64,000 nt of DNA from CAVUMR01 sp963742715 (GTDB lineage: Bacteria > Actinomycetota > Actinomycetes > Mycobacteriales > Micromonosporaceae). Shown here piece after piece: positions 40,809-49,543 of the stretch. A program made the position numbers and the translations under genes. The notes under the pieces are model-generated. The model did no database searches. It saw only the letters and a list, made by a program, of their open reading frames with translations, and was not told the DNA's origin. Where the stretch lies: positions 930,001-994,000 of the forward strand of contig CAVUMR010000002.1 of the NCBI GenBank assembly GCA_963742715.1, given 5' to 3'. How positions within the stretch are numbered: the stretch's first letter is position 1; every line of letters starts with the position of its first letter.

Positions 40809-41974
40809 TGGGCCGCACCCTGCTGGTGACCAACGACTTTCCGCCCCGGCCGGGCGGCATCCAGTCGTTCGTACACGGGCTCGCGATCCGTCAGCCGGCC
40901 GACCAGCTGGTGGTGTACGCCTCGCACTGGCGCGGCGCGAGCGAGTTCGATGCCGCGCAGCCGTTCGAGGTGGTGCGCGAGAACACCGGGATGCTGCTGC
41001 CGACTCCGGCGGTACGACGGCGCGCGGTCGAGCTGGCCCGGTCGTACGGCTGCGACACGGCCTGGTTCGGCGCGGCCGCCCCGCTCGGGCTGCTCGCACC
41101 GGCGCTGCGCCGGGCCGGGGTCGAACGGGTCGTGGCCCAGACCCACGGGCACGAGGTCGGTTGGGCCGCGCTTCCGGTGGCCCGCGGGTTGCTCCGCCGG
41201 ATCGCCCGGCACACCGATGTGGTCACCTACCTGGGGGAGTATTTCCGGCACCGGCTGGACCGGACGATCGGCCCGTTGACCCAGCTGGAGTGGCTCGCAC
41301 CGGGCGTGGACACCGAGGTGTTCCGACCGGACCTGAGCAGCTCGGCCGGTTCGGAGGTACGGCGACGGCTCGGACTCGCGGACCGGCCGGTGCTGGTGTG
41401 CGTTTCCCGGCTGGTACCCCGAAAGGGTCAGGATGTTCTGATCCGGGCCATGCCGGCGATCCTGCGGCGGGTGCCGGACGCGATGCTGCTGCTGGTGTCC
41501 GGTGGTCCTGACCGGGACCGGCTGCGCCGGCTGGCGCGCCGGACCGGGGTCGCCGAACAGGTCGTGTTCACCGGTTCGGTCCGGTGGGAGGAGCTGCCGG
41601 CGTACTTCGCCGCCGGCGACGTGTTCGCCATGCCGTGCCGGACCCGGCGCGGCGGGCTGGACGTGGAAGGCCTCGGCATCGTCTATCTGGAGGCGTCGGC
41701 GTCCGGGCTGCCGGTGGTGGCCGGGGACTCCGGCGGCGCGCCGGACGCGGTACTCGACGGGGAGACCGGATACGTGGTGTCCGGGCGGGACGTGCCGGCG
41801 GTGGCCGACCGGGTGGCCGGCCTGCTGGCCGACCGCACGCTGGCCGCCCGGATGGGCAAGGCCGGCCGCGCCTGGGTGGAGGAGCGGTGGCGCTGGGAGG
41901 CGCAGGCGGCCCGGATGCGGGCGCTGCTCGACGGACGACCCCCGGGCGGGGTCCATGGCGGCGCCGGCGGTTGA
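40808..41974 (+). CDS. pimB: GT4 mannosyltransferase, PimB-like
   Basis: 388 residues from GTG at 40808. It is a GT-B fold enzyme. RTLLVTNDFPPRPGGIQSFV is the N-terminal acceptor-domain motif, VVAQTHGHEVGWAALP the first-domain core, and VCVSRLVPRKGQDVLIRAMP the donor-domain start. The retaining GT4 E-x7-E motif is near EGLGIVYLEASASGLPVVAG. The sequence and position beside a FadD15-like gene match PimB (Rv2188c), which adds the second mannose to phosphatidylinositol mannoside from GDP-mannose on the cytoplasmic side. Substrate identity is by homology only. Confidence 0.86.
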   Translation: MGRTLLVTNDFPPRPGGIQSFVHGLAIRQPADQLVVYASHWRGASEFDAAQPFEVVRENTGMLLPTPAVRRRAVELARSYGCDTAWFGAAAPLGLLAPALRRAGVERVVAQTHGHEVGWAALPVARGLLRRIARHTDVVTYLGEYFRHRLDRTIGPLTQLEWLAPGVDTEVFRPDLSSSAGSEVRRRLGLADRPVLVCVSRLVPRKGQDVLIRAMPAILRRVPDAMLLLVSGGPDRDRLRRLARRTGVAEQVVFTGSVRWEELPAYFAAGDVFAMPCRTRRGGLDVEGLGIVYLEASASGLPVVAGDSGGAPDAVLDGETGYVVSGRDVPAVADRVAGLLADRTLAARMGKAGRAWVEERWRWEAQAARMRALLDGRPPGGVHGGAGG

Positions 41975-42016
41975 CGGCGGCGGCACGACCACGGCGCGGT
42001 CTCAAGTAGCGGTGTC

Positions 42017-42055
42017 TGCCGGTCGGTGGCGATGGCAATCATCCACCGACCGGCA
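42017..42055. terminator. Bidirectional terminator between pimB and the response regulator
   Basis: TGCCGGTCGGTGG (42017-42029) pairs perfectly with CCACCGACCGGCA (42043-42055) around a 13-base loop. It lies between convergent stops at 41974 and 42089. Confidence 0.75.
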
Positions 42056-42088
42056 TCCCCCGGGGCCGCTCGCGGAAGAGGCGGGCCG

Positions 42089-42757
42089 CTAGAACCGCGG
42101 TGAGTCCGGTGCCTCCAGCAGTCCGAGTCGCAGTGCGGTCATCAGGGCCTGCGCCCGGTTGGCCGCGCCGAGCTTCTCGTACAGCTTGGAGATGTGCGTT
42201 TTGGCCGTCGACTCGCTCACGTACAGCTGCTTGGCGATGCCCGCCACGCTCATGCCGTCCGCGAGCAACTTGAGCACCTGACCCTCACGTGGGGACAGCT
42301 GCGGACCGCTCGGCGCCAGCCGCCGCTTCATCGCGTCGGCGAGATCCGCCGCGGTGAACGCGTTCGGTGACGAGGCCGCGTGCCGTGCCGCGGCCACCAC
42401 ATCGTCGGCTGGTGCGCTCTTGGGTACGAACGCGCTGGCCCCCGCTTCCAGCGCGCCGAAGAGCTGGTCGTCCCCGGCGTACATGGTCAACACCACGATG
42501 CCGACGGTCGGATTGGCTTTGCGCAGGGCCTTGGTGGCTTCCAGCCCGCTGCCGTCCGGTAGCCGCAGATCCATGATGACCACATCAGGTCGCAGCGCGG
42601 CGGCCTGCCGAAGCCCCTCGGTGGCCGTTGCCGCCTCACCGACGACCTCGAACTGTGCGTCCCGTTCGAAAGCGTGCCGTAGTCCCTTCCGGATCAAGTC
42701 GTGATCATCAACCAGGAGCACCCGGGTGCGCCCGGTCGGAGTCAGGCTGGTGGACAT
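42089..42757 (-). CDS. NarL/FixJ-type response regulator
   Basis: 222 residues from ATG at 42757. The receiver has the acidic pair in VLLVDDHDLIRKGL, the phospho-acceptor Asp in DVVIMDLRLPDGSG, Thr in VVLTMYAGDD and the switch Lys in FVPKSAPADDVV. The LuxR helix-turn-helix is complete: LSPREGQVLKLLADGMSVAG then KQLYVSESTAKTHISKLYEK. It overlaps the 3' end of the histidine kinase gene by 50 bp, so the two form an operon and a cognate pair. Target genes are unknown; possibly it controls envelope or stress genes nearby (inference). Confidence 0.93.
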   Translation of the reverse strand: MSTSLTPTGRTRVLLVDDHDLIRKGLRHAFERDAQFEVVGEAATATEGLRQAAALRPDVVIMDLRLPDGSGLEATKALRKANPTVGIVVLTMYAGDDQLFGALEAGASAFVPKSAPADDVVAAARHAASSPNAFTAADLADAMKRRLAPSGPQLSPREGQVLKLLADGMSVAGIAKQLYVSESTAKTHISKLYEKLGAANRAQALMTALRLGLLEAPDSPRF

Positions 42758-44399
42758 TGTCGTCGCTCACCCCCTTTGCTGCTGAAACGCTTACGTGCCG
42801 CGGTGGAGTTCCAAGTACAACGATTACGGTCGTTCCTGTGGGATGTCGTGGTCGGATATCCAACACTGCCCGGATCCGTTCAGCCCGTTCGGCCATGATC
42901 GCCAGACCGTATCGCCGATCCGGTGGTCGTTCGGAGATTCCCTGACCGTCGTCGCTGATCTCTACCCGGGCATAGGGCGGATCCACCTCGATGGTGGTCC
43001 ACAGGTTTTCCGCCCGGGCGTGCTTGCGAGCGTTGGTGATCGCCTCCTGGGCGATCCGGAGAAGTTCCGCTTCGATCGCCGCGGGCAGCCGGGCGGTGGA
43101 CTCGTCCAGCGACAGGTGTACGCGGAGACCCCCCGACGCGCCGATCGTACGCGCGTAGTCGGCGATCGCCGTGCCCAGCCCACCGTGCCGGTCCACATCG
43201 GTACGCAGCTCGAACAGGGACAGCCGCAGCTCGGTGATGACCCTGGTCACCTCGCCCCGCAGCGACTTCAGCTCGGTGGCCGAGGTGGTGGCCGACTCCG
43301 GCAGCTGGCCGAGCGCGTTGTCGATGCCGTATCCGACCATCACCAGTTCCTGCGCCACGCCGTCGTGGATTTCCCGGGCCAGCCGCTGCCGCTCCTCGGT
43401 GGTCGCCAGCGAGCGGACCTCGTCGAACAGCAGCGCGGCTTCGAGCCGGAGCGCGTTGGCCGCGGTCACCCGGGCCACCCGGTCCACCAGATGCTGCGGG
43501 TACGCGCCCGACTGGTCCGCCTCGATGACCAGCAGCCCGATCGTGCGTACCCCGGCCACCAGCGGAACCACCAGCGACGACATCGCCTGGGCGCCGGCCC
43601 GGGAGCGGGTCAGCGAACGCGCCGAGGCGTGCGGGAGCTGGCTCGCCCACGCCTCGGCGATGGGGGTGTCCGCGTCGACCGAGGTCTCCCAGTCGACCCG
43701 GTCCGGACCGCGCTGGGCCAGTACCACCAGCCGCCCGCCGCCGCTGCGGCCGAGTACCGCGGCCCGGTCGACCGGCATGATCGTCGGTACCTCGTCGAGC
43801 AGGTTGGTCGCGATGCCACCCGGATCCAGCGTGCCGGGGAGCTGGCGGGCGACGGTACGAAGCTGGGTGAGCAGGCGGGTCGCCTCGGCGTACGGCTGCG
43901 GCTGGGTCGGGTTCGCCCGCAGCATCCGGTTCAGCCAGCCACCGAGCGCCGCCACCATCGTGACGAGTGCCAGCCACTGGGCGGCCGGTACCAGGTACGC
44001 CGAACTGGTCAGCCGGTCGTCCGGGAGGCCGCCGATCACGAGTACCAGCGCGGCCAGCCCGACCAGCGCGAAGCCCTCCAGCGCGGACAGGTACATCGCC
44101 GCGACGAACACCGGCAACGGCAGGTACGCCAGCGTGGTGCCGGTGGGGTGCGCGAGGCTCGCCGCGGCGAGCGCGGCCACCGTCACCTCGCCGATCCGGC
44201 CGAGCCGGGCGAGGAGACCGTGTCGTGCGCCGAGCAGCGCCGGGAGTGCCGTCACCGCGAGCAGGCCGCACCAGGCGAGCGACCACGGGTCGCCGGTGGC
44301 GGCGACGCTGAGCCCGGCGACCACGACCAGGAAGGCGACCCGGATGGCCACCCGCAACCGCATCGGCGGGTCGGTCAGCTCCACCCGCCGTGGCACCAT
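42708..44399 (-). CDS. Sensor histidine kinase, HisKA_3/NarL-type, with GAF domain
   Basis: 563 residues from ATG at 44399. N-terminal membrane region of about five hydrophobic segments (VAIRVAFLVVVAGLSVAATG, FALVGLAALVLVIGG, LVPAAQWLALVTMVAALGGW). A GAF-like domain follows (RQLPGTLDPGGIATNLLDEV to VIEADQSGAYPQHLVDRVAR). The dimerisation/phospho-acceptor helix is RLAREIHDGVAQELVMVGYG, with the catalytic His in EIHDG. The HATPase has ITNARKHARAENLWTTIEVD and ISDDGQGISERPPDRRYGL. The unusual C-terminal extension beyond the kinase overlaps the regulator gene by 50 bp. The signal is unknown. Confidence 0.92.
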   Translation of the reverse strand: MVPRRVELTDPPMRLRVAIRVAFLVVVAGLSVAATGDPWSLAWCGLLAVTALPALLGARHGLLARLGRIGEVTVAALAAASLAHPTGTTLAYLPLPVFVAAMYLSALEGFALVGLAALVLVIGGLPDDRLTSSAYLVPAAQWLALVTMVAALGGWLNRMLRANPTQPQPYAEATRLLTQLRTVARQLPGTLDPGGIATNLLDEVPTIMPVDRAAVLGRSGGGRLVVLAQRGPDRVDWETSVDADTPIAEAWASQLPHASARSLTRSRAGAQAMSSLVVPLVAGVRTIGLLVIEADQSGAYPQHLVDRVARVTAANALRLEAALLFDEVRSLATTEERQRLAREIHDGVAQELVMVGYGIDNALGQLPESATTSATELKSLRGEVTRVITELRLSLFELRTDVDRHGGLGTAIADYARTIGASGGLRVHLSLDESTARLPAAIEAELLRIAQEAITNARKHARAENLWTTIEVDPPYARVEISDDGQGISERPPDRRYGLAIMAERAERIRAVLDIRPRHPTGTTVIVVLGTPPRHVSVSAAKGVSDDNVHQPDSDRAHPGAPG

Positions 44400-44409
44400 C
44401 CGGCTGGGC

Positions 44410-46197
44410 CTAGGAATAGATCGTCGCGATGTCGTCGGCGTACTCCTTCATCACCACGCTGCGCTTGACCTTCAACGAGGGCGTCATCTCCCCGGTCTCC
44501 TCGCTGAAGTCCCTGGGCAGGATACGGAACGCCTTGATCGCTTCGGCCCGGGAAACCGCCTTGTTGGCCTCGTCCACGGCCGACTGGACCTCGGCGAGCA
44601 GTTCGGTGTCCTCGCGCAGGTCCGACGCCGTCGACCCGGCCGGCTTGCCGAGCCGCTCCTTCCACTTGTCCAGCGCGTCCTCGTCGAGGGTGACAAGCGC
44701 GGCGATGAACGGTTGCCGGTCGCCGACCACCATGCACTGGCTGACCAGCGCGTGCGCCCGGACCCGGTCCTCCAGTACGGCCGGCGCCACGTTCTTGCCG
44801 CCGGCGGTCACCAGGATCTCCTTCTTCCGGCCGGTGATCGACAGGTAGCCGTCGTCGTCCAGCTCGCCCAGGTCGCCGGTGTGGAACCAGCGGTCGGCGT
44901 CGAGCACCTCTTTGCTGGCGGCCTCGTTGTGCCAGTACCCGCCGAACACGTGCTCGCCCTTGACCAGGATCTCCCCGTCGTCGGCGATCCGGATCGACAC
45001 CCCGGGCAGCGGGCGGCCGACCGTACCGATCTTCGGCGCGGTCTCCAGGTTGACCGCGCACGCCGGTGAGGTCTCGGTCAGCCCGTACCCCTCGAAGATG
45101 GTCAGCCCGATCCCGCGGAAGAAGTGGCCGAGCCGGGCGCCGAGCGGAGCGCCGCCGGAGATGGCGTACTCGCAGCGGCCACCGAGCGCGGCGCGCAGCT
45201 TGCCGTACACGAGCCGGTCCATCAGCCCGTGCGCGAGCCGCAGCCGCAGCCCCGGCCCGCCGGTGTCGATCGCCTGGCTGTACCGGATCGCCACGTCCTC
45301 GGCCCGCTCGAAGATCGCGCCCTTGCCTTCGGCCAGCGCCTTCTGCTTCGCGCCGTTGTAGACCTTCTCGAACACCCGGGGCACCGACAGTACGAACGTG
45401 GGCTGGAAGGACTTCAGGTCGTCCATCAGGTTCTTCACGTCCGCGGTGTGCCCGAGCCTGGCCCGGGCCTGTACCGCGCCGAGCTGGATCAGCCGGGCGA
45501 ACGAGTGCGCGAGCGGCAGGAACAGCAGGGTGGACGACTGCTCGTTGAACAGCGAGCTCAGGCCCGGGATCGCGTTGGCGACGTCGAAGTACATGTTGCG
45601 ATGGGTGAGCATGCAGCCCTTGGGCCGGCCGGTGGTGCCCGAGGTGTAGATGATCGTGGCGAGATCGTCCGCGCGTACCGCCTGCCGGCGCGCGTCCACC
45701 TCGGCCGCCTCGACCTGGGCCCCCTTCGACACCAGCGCGGCCAGGTCACCGGCGTCGATCGTCCACAGCTCGCGCAGGGGCGCCTCGACCGACGAGGCGC
45801 GGATCAGCTCGGCGTGCTCATCGGTCTCGCCGAAGCAGGCCACCGCGCCCGAGTCGGACAGGATCCAGCTCACCTGCTCGGCGCTGGACGTCTCGTACAC
45901 CGGTACGGTCACGCCGCCGATCGTCCAGATCGCGTAGTCGATCAGGGTCCACTCGTACCTGGTCTTGGACATCAGCCCGACCCGGTCGCCGGACGAGATG
46001 CCGGCCGCGATCAGGCCGCGGGCCAGCGCGATCACCTCGTCGCGGAACTCGACCGTGCTGACGTCCTGCCAACCGCTCGCGGTACGCCGGGCGAACTGCG
46101 CGACGTGCGGCGCCTGCTCGGCGTTGTCCCAGACCGGGTCGGTGAGGCTGGCGTCGTCACCGATGGTGGCGATCGGGGGTACGGAGAACTCGCGCAC
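44410..46197 (-). CDS. Long-chain fatty-acid-CoA ligase (FadD15-like)
   Basis: 595 residues from GTG at 46197 with GAGGAG six bases upstream. It activates fatty acids to acyl-CoA through acyl-AMP. The P-loop is ATIIYTSGTTGRPKGCMLTH; the adenylate motif is IFEGYGLTETSPACAVN. The hinge with catalytic Asp is WFHTGDLGELDDDGYLSITG, and the C-terminal Lys is in EETGEMTPSLKVKRSVV. Length and position beside pimB match Rv2187 (fadD15). It lies 10 bp from the histidine kinase start on the same strand. Divergent from two SRPBCC genes. Confidence 0.93.
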   Translation of the reverse strand: MREFSVPPIATIGDDASLTDPVWDNAEQAPHVAQFARRTASGWQDVSTVEFRDEVIALARGLIAAGISSGDRVGLMSKTRYEWTLIDYAIWTIGGVTVPVYETSSAEQVSWILSDSGAVACFGETDEHAELIRASSVEAPLRELWTIDAGDLAALVSKGAQVEAAEVDARRQAVRADDLATIIYTSGTTGRPKGCMLTHRNMYFDVANAIPGLSSLFNEQSSTLLFLPLAHSFARLIQLGAVQARARLGHTADVKNLMDDLKSFQPTFVLSVPRVFEKVYNGAKQKALAEGKGAIFERAEDVAIRYSQAIDTGGPGLRLRLAHGLMDRLVYGKLRAALGGRCEYAISGGAPLGARLGHFFRGIGLTIFEGYGLTETSPACAVNLETAPKIGTVGRPLPGVSIRIADDGEILVKGEHVFGGYWHNEAASKEVLDADRWFHTGDLGELDDDGYLSITGRKKEILVTAGGKNVAPAVLEDRVRAHALVSQCMVVGDRQPFIAALVTLDEDALDKWKERLGKPAGSTASDLREDTELLAEVQSAVDEANKAVSRAEAIKAFRILPRDFSEETGEMTPSLKVKRSVVMKEYADDIATIYS

Positions 46198-46380
46198 GCT
46201 CGACTCCTCGGCAGTCCGCCGGCTCACGGCGGTACAGGGTGGCAGGTAATGCGAAACTACCTGGCCGACACGCCGGGTGGGGAGCATCACCCGCCGAGTC
46301 GCGCAGACCCGACTTTTACCGGCCGAAACCGATCCGGCCGGGGCGCGGCGGCGGGCCGCTCATGTGCCAGGCTGTGCGGC

Positions 46381-46884
46381 GTGTCCCAGGCTCAGCCCGC
46401 GTCGGCAGGTACCGGTTACGGGGTCGATGTCGCCGCCGAGTGCTTCATCGCGGCAGCGCCGGCGCTGGTCCGGGACCGGTTGGCCGGGCCCGGGTTCACC
46501 GGCGCGCTCTGGCCGGACCTGACCGTGACGGTGGCCAGGGACCGTGGCGCGGAGGGCTGGCGGTACACCGTCTCCGGACCGCTCACCGGCACCGCCGAGG
46601 TGTGGCTCGAGGCGTGCGCCGACGGGGTGATCGTGCACGTGTATCTGCGGACCGCCGCGGCGGACGCGGCCCGGCCGGCGCGGCGCGCCGCGGCCGAACG
46701 GGACCGCCGGCACCGGCACGCCACCGAGGTGCTGTGGTCGGTCAAGGACGCGCTGGAGGACGGCCGGCAACCGGGGGAGCCGGCGGTCGCCGCCGGTCCG
46801 GACGCGGTGCCGGAGCCGGCGGAGCCGGCGGTCGGACGTGGCGCCACGACCGCTCCGAGGCACGGAGTAGCCTCCCGACCATGA
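46381..46884 (+). CDS. SRPBCC-like (polyketide cyclase fold) protein
   Basis: 167 residues from GTG at 46381. VDVAAECFIAAAPALVRDRL, TGALWPDLTVTVARDRGAEG, WRYTVSGPLTGTAEVWLEA and GVIVHVYLRTAA fit the helix-grip fold, followed by a long helix RAAAERDRRHRHATEVLWSV. The last about 35 residues are Pro/Glu/Ala-rich. The ligand is unknown. Its TGA overlaps the ATG of the second SRPBCC gene. A pair of this kind beside FadD15 is conserved in actinobacteria. Confidence 0.7.
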   Translation: MSQAQPASAGTGYGVDVAAECFIAAAPALVRDRLAGPGFTGALWPDLTVTVARDRGAEGWRYTVSGPLTGTAEVWLEACADGVIVHVYLRTAAADAARPARRAAAERDRRHRHATEVLWSVKDALEDGRQPGEPAVAAGPDAVPEPAEPAVGRGATTAPRHGVASRP

Positions 46885-47336
46885 CCGACTCGTCGACCCA
46901 GTCGATCACCATCGCGGCATCGCCACAGCAGGTGGCCGACGTGATCACCGACTTCCGGCAGTACCCCGAATGGGTCAGCGCGGTGGACACCGTCGACATC
47001 CGCGAGGAGTACGAGGACGGCTACGCGAGCCAGGTCCGGTTCGTCCTCGACGCCGGGGTGCTCAAGGACGATTACATGCTCGAGTACCGGTACGCCGAGG
47101 ACCTGAGCCGGATCGAGTGGAGTCTGGTCGGCTCGTCGCAGGTACAGAAGAGCCAGGAGGGCTCGTACGACATCGAGGACCACGGCAACGGCACGTGTAC
47201 CGTGACGTACTCGCTGTCGGTGGAGTTGACCATTCCGATGCTCGGCATGCTCAAGCGCAAAGCCGAGAAGATGATCATGGATACGGCGCTCAAAGAGCTG
47301 AAGAAGCGGGTCGAGGCGCTGGCTCAGACCGCGTGA
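46881..47336 (+). CDS. SRPBCC family protein (Rv2185c-like)
   Basis: 151 residues from ATG at 46881. STQSITIAASPQQVADVITD, FRQYPEWVSAVDTVDIREEY and GNGTCTVTYSLSVELTIPM are typical of the polyketide cyclase/START-like fold. The C-terminal helix is LKRKAEKMIMDTALKELKKR. It matches Rv2185c in type and position, near fadD15. Such proteins bind hydrophobic ligands; the partner may be the product of the adjacent fatty-acid ligase, which is inference. The genes overlap by 4 bp. Confidence 0.85.
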   Translation: MTDSSTQSITIAASPQQVADVITDFRQYPEWVSAVDTVDIREEYEDGYASQVRFVLDAGVLKDDYMLEYRYAEDLSRIEWSLVGSSQVQKSQEGSYDIEDHGNGTCTVTYSLSVELTIPMLGMLKRKAEKMIMDTALKELKKRVEALAQTA

Positions 47337-47418
47337 GCGGCTGCCGGCGGGGGTAGCTGGCAGGGCAGTGCGTACGGCAGCCGGGTCGGCAGGAACCGGT
47401 CGGAGGGAGCAGCCAGCG

Positions 47419-48366
47419 GTGACGCTGACCATCGGGGTCGACATCGGCGGTACCAAGGTGCTGGGCGGCGTGGTGGACGCCGACGGCAAGGTGCTCACCG
47501 AGGCGCGCCGGGACACTCCGGCCAAGGACGTGGCCGCCACGCTCGACCGGATCGTCGACGTGGTCAAGGAGTTGTCGGCCGCGCACGCCGACGTCGAGGC
47601 GATCGGGATCGGTGCCGCCGGCTGGATCGACGAGGCGCGGTCGCGGGTGCTGTTCGCCCCCAACCTGGCCTGGCGGGACGAGCCGCTGCGGGACGCGATC
47701 GCCTCGCGGGTACACCTGCCGGTGGTGGTCGAGAATGACGCCAACGTGGCCGCCTGGGCGGAGTTCCGCTTCGGCGCCGGTCGCGACGTCGAGTCGCTGG
47801 TACTGCTCACCATCGGCACCGGGATCGGTGGCGGGATCGTGGTGGACGGCCGGCTCATCCGGGGCGCGCACGGGATCGCCGCCGAGTTGGGGCACATCCT
47901 GGTGGTACCGGACGGCCAGGTCTGCGGCTGCCACCGGCGCGGCTGCCTGGAGCAGTACGCCAGCGGCAGCGCCCTGGTGCGGTACGCCCGGGAGGCTGCC
48001 AAGGTGAATCCGGAGCGGGCCGAGGCGCTGTTGCGCCGGGCCGACGGCGATCCGGACGCGATCACCGGCCCGATGGTGACCCAGGCCGGTCAGGACGGCG
48101 ATCCGGTGTCCTGTGCCGCGTTCGCCGAGGTGGGCCGCTGGCTGGGCAACGGCCTGGCCGACATGGTGCAGATCATCGACCCGGAGATCCTGGTCATCGG
48201 CGGTGGGGTGGTGGACGCCGGGGAGTTGTTGATGGCGCCGACCCGCACGGCGTACATCGCGGCGCTCACCGCCCGCGGCCGGCTGCCGATAGCCGATGTA
48301 CGGGCCGCCCAGATGGGCCCGCGGGCCGGGTTGATCGGCGCGGCGGACCTGGCTCGTCGCCGGTGA
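47419..48366 (+). CDS. glkA: ROK family glucokinase
   Basis: 315 residues from GTG at 47419 with GGAGGGA upstream. It phosphorylates glucose with ATP. The phosphate loop is IGVDIGGTKVLGGVVDADG; the second loop is LLTIGTGIGGGIVVDGRL. The sugar site lies in VVVENDANVAAWAEFRFGAG (catalytic Asp) and ELGHILVV. The zinc motif is CGCHRRGCLEQYASGSAL. Streptomyces glkA, which mediates glucose repression, has the same family and genomic neighbours. The gene ends within the GTGA start of the EEP gene. Confidence 0.92.
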   Translation: MTLTIGVDIGGTKVLGGVVDADGKVLTEARRDTPAKDVAATLDRIVDVVKELSAAHADVEAIGIGAAGWIDEARSRVLFAPNLAWRDEPLRDAIASRVHLPVVVENDANVAAWAEFRFGAGRDVESLVLLTIGTGIGGGIVVDGRLIRGAHGIAAELGHILVVPDGQVCGCHRRGCLEQYASGSALVRYAREAAKVNPERAEALLRRADGDPDAITGPMVTQAGQDGDPVSCAAFAEVGRWLGNGLADMVQIIDPEILVIGGGVVDAGELLMAPTRTAYIAALTARGRLPIADVRAAQMGPRAGLIGAADLARRR

Positions 48367-49142
48367 CGGCCGTTCCCGCCGGCGGGGAGCCGACCGCGGC
48401 GGCCCCGGTCCGGCTCCGGGTCCTGTCGTACAACGTGCACGGACTCTCCGGTGACCTCGACGCGCTGACCGGCACGGTACGAGCGCTCGCCCCGGACGTG
48501 GTCTGCGTACAGGAGGCTCCCCGGCGGCTGCGCTGGCGGTCCCGCTGTGCCGAGCTGGCCCGCCGGTGCGAGTTGTACGTCGGGGCCGGCGGCGCACCGG
48601 CCATCGGCAACCTGCTGCTGGTCAGCGGCCGGGTCCGGGTGTACGAGCAGTGGGCCCTGCGGTTCCCGCTGACCCCGGGCCGGCACCTGCGGGCGGCGGT
48701 ATTCGCCCGGTGCGTGATCGGCCGTACCCCGTTCGTCGCGGTCGGAGCGCACCTCGGCACCGATCCCGTCGAGCGGCCGGAGCACGCGCGCCGGCTCGCC
48801 GCGGCCGTGGCCGGCCTGAGGAGTCCGGTGGTGCTCGGTGCGGACCTCAACGAGCCGCCCGGCGGACCGGCCTGGGCCGCGCTCAACGGTCCGGCCGGGC
48901 TGGTCGACCCCGTCGGCGTGATCGGCGCCGGTGCGACCGGCGAAGCGACCGGTAACAGTGCCACGCCGACGTTCAGCGTGGATCGACCCCGGCACCGGAT
49001 CGACGTGGTGCTCGCCGCGGCCGGCTGCCGGCCGGTCGCCTATCGCGTTGTCGATGACGCTGCGGTACGACGCGCCAGTGACCATTTTCCGGTACTCGCC
49101 GAATTCGAGCTCCCGACCGGCCTCGACCTGCCGACCGGCTGA
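48363..49142 (+). CDS. Endonuclease/exonuclease/phosphatase family protein
   Basis: 259 residues from GTG at 48363. Family motifs: RVLSYNVHGLSGDLDALTGT (Asn), PDVVCVQEAPRRLRWRSRCA (Glu), VVLGADLNEPPGGPAWAAL (Asp, Asn), and RPRHRIDVVLAAAG with RRASDHFPVLAEFEL (Asp-His). It may act on nucleic acid, phospholipid or inositol phosphate; the sequence does not decide. It is coupled to glkA by 4 bp. Its 3' end overlaps a possible convergent gene by about 100 bp. Confidence 0.87.
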   Translation: MTAVPAGGEPTAAAPVRLRVLSYNVHGLSGDLDALTGTVRALAPDVVCVQEAPRRLRWRSRCAELARRCELYVGAGGAPAIGNLLLVSGRVRVYEQWALRFPLTPGRHLRAAVFARCVIGRTPFVAVGAHLGTDPVERPEHARRLAAAVAGLRSPVVLGADLNEPPGGPAWAALNGPAGLVDPVGVIGAGATGEATGNSATPTFSVDRPRHRIDVVLAAAGCRPVAYRVVDDAAVRRASDHFPVLAEFELPTGLDLPTG

Positions 49143-49444
49143 CTCCCGCGGGTCCCGTCGGGGCCGGCCCGTACCGCGATCAGCCACCGTTCCAGCGGCA
49201 GTGAGTGGGGCCGGCGTACCACCTCCGCAGCCTCCCGCAGTACCTCGGCCGGTACCCGGGCGAGCAGTGGTACCTCCGGCCGGCCAATGAACGCCTCGAC
49301 ATCGGCGAGGTCGAAGCTGGCCGGCTCGGTACCGGTGAACTCGCACCACAGCAGGAACACGTCGTGCGCCGGCCCGCGCCGGCCGCCCGCGAGCAGGGCC
49401 GCGCTCTGGCCGGTGTGTACGTTCCGCTCGAGGATCGCCGGCAT
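49040..49444 (-). CDS. Hypothetical protein overlapping the EEP gene
   Basis: 134 residues from ATG at 49444. MPAILERNVHTGQSAALLAG, HDVFLLWCEFTGTEPASFDL and LADVEAFIGRPEVPLLARVP then EVLREAAEVVRRPHSLPLER look like a folded, helical protein. The last about 30 residues (VGRSRPVGSSNSASTGKWSL and onward) are antisense to the EEP C-terminus and look non-native, so the true gene may have lost its stop or be spurious at that end. No family recognised. Confidence 0.45.
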   Translation of the reverse strand: MPAILERNVHTGQSAALLAGGRRGPAHDVFLLWCEFTGTEPASFDLADVEAFIGRPEVPLLARVPAEVLREAAEVVRRPHSLPLERWLIAVRAGPDGTRGSQPVGRSRPVGSSNSASTGKWSLARRTAASSTTR

Positions 49445-49543
49445 GGCGCTCACCTCCACCACGAGCGTCGCCCGCGCCGGCGACCGTGGCCCTACCGCAA
49501 GGTGACCTGCCGGCGACAACTCGGCGGCAGGTGGGGGAGCGCT

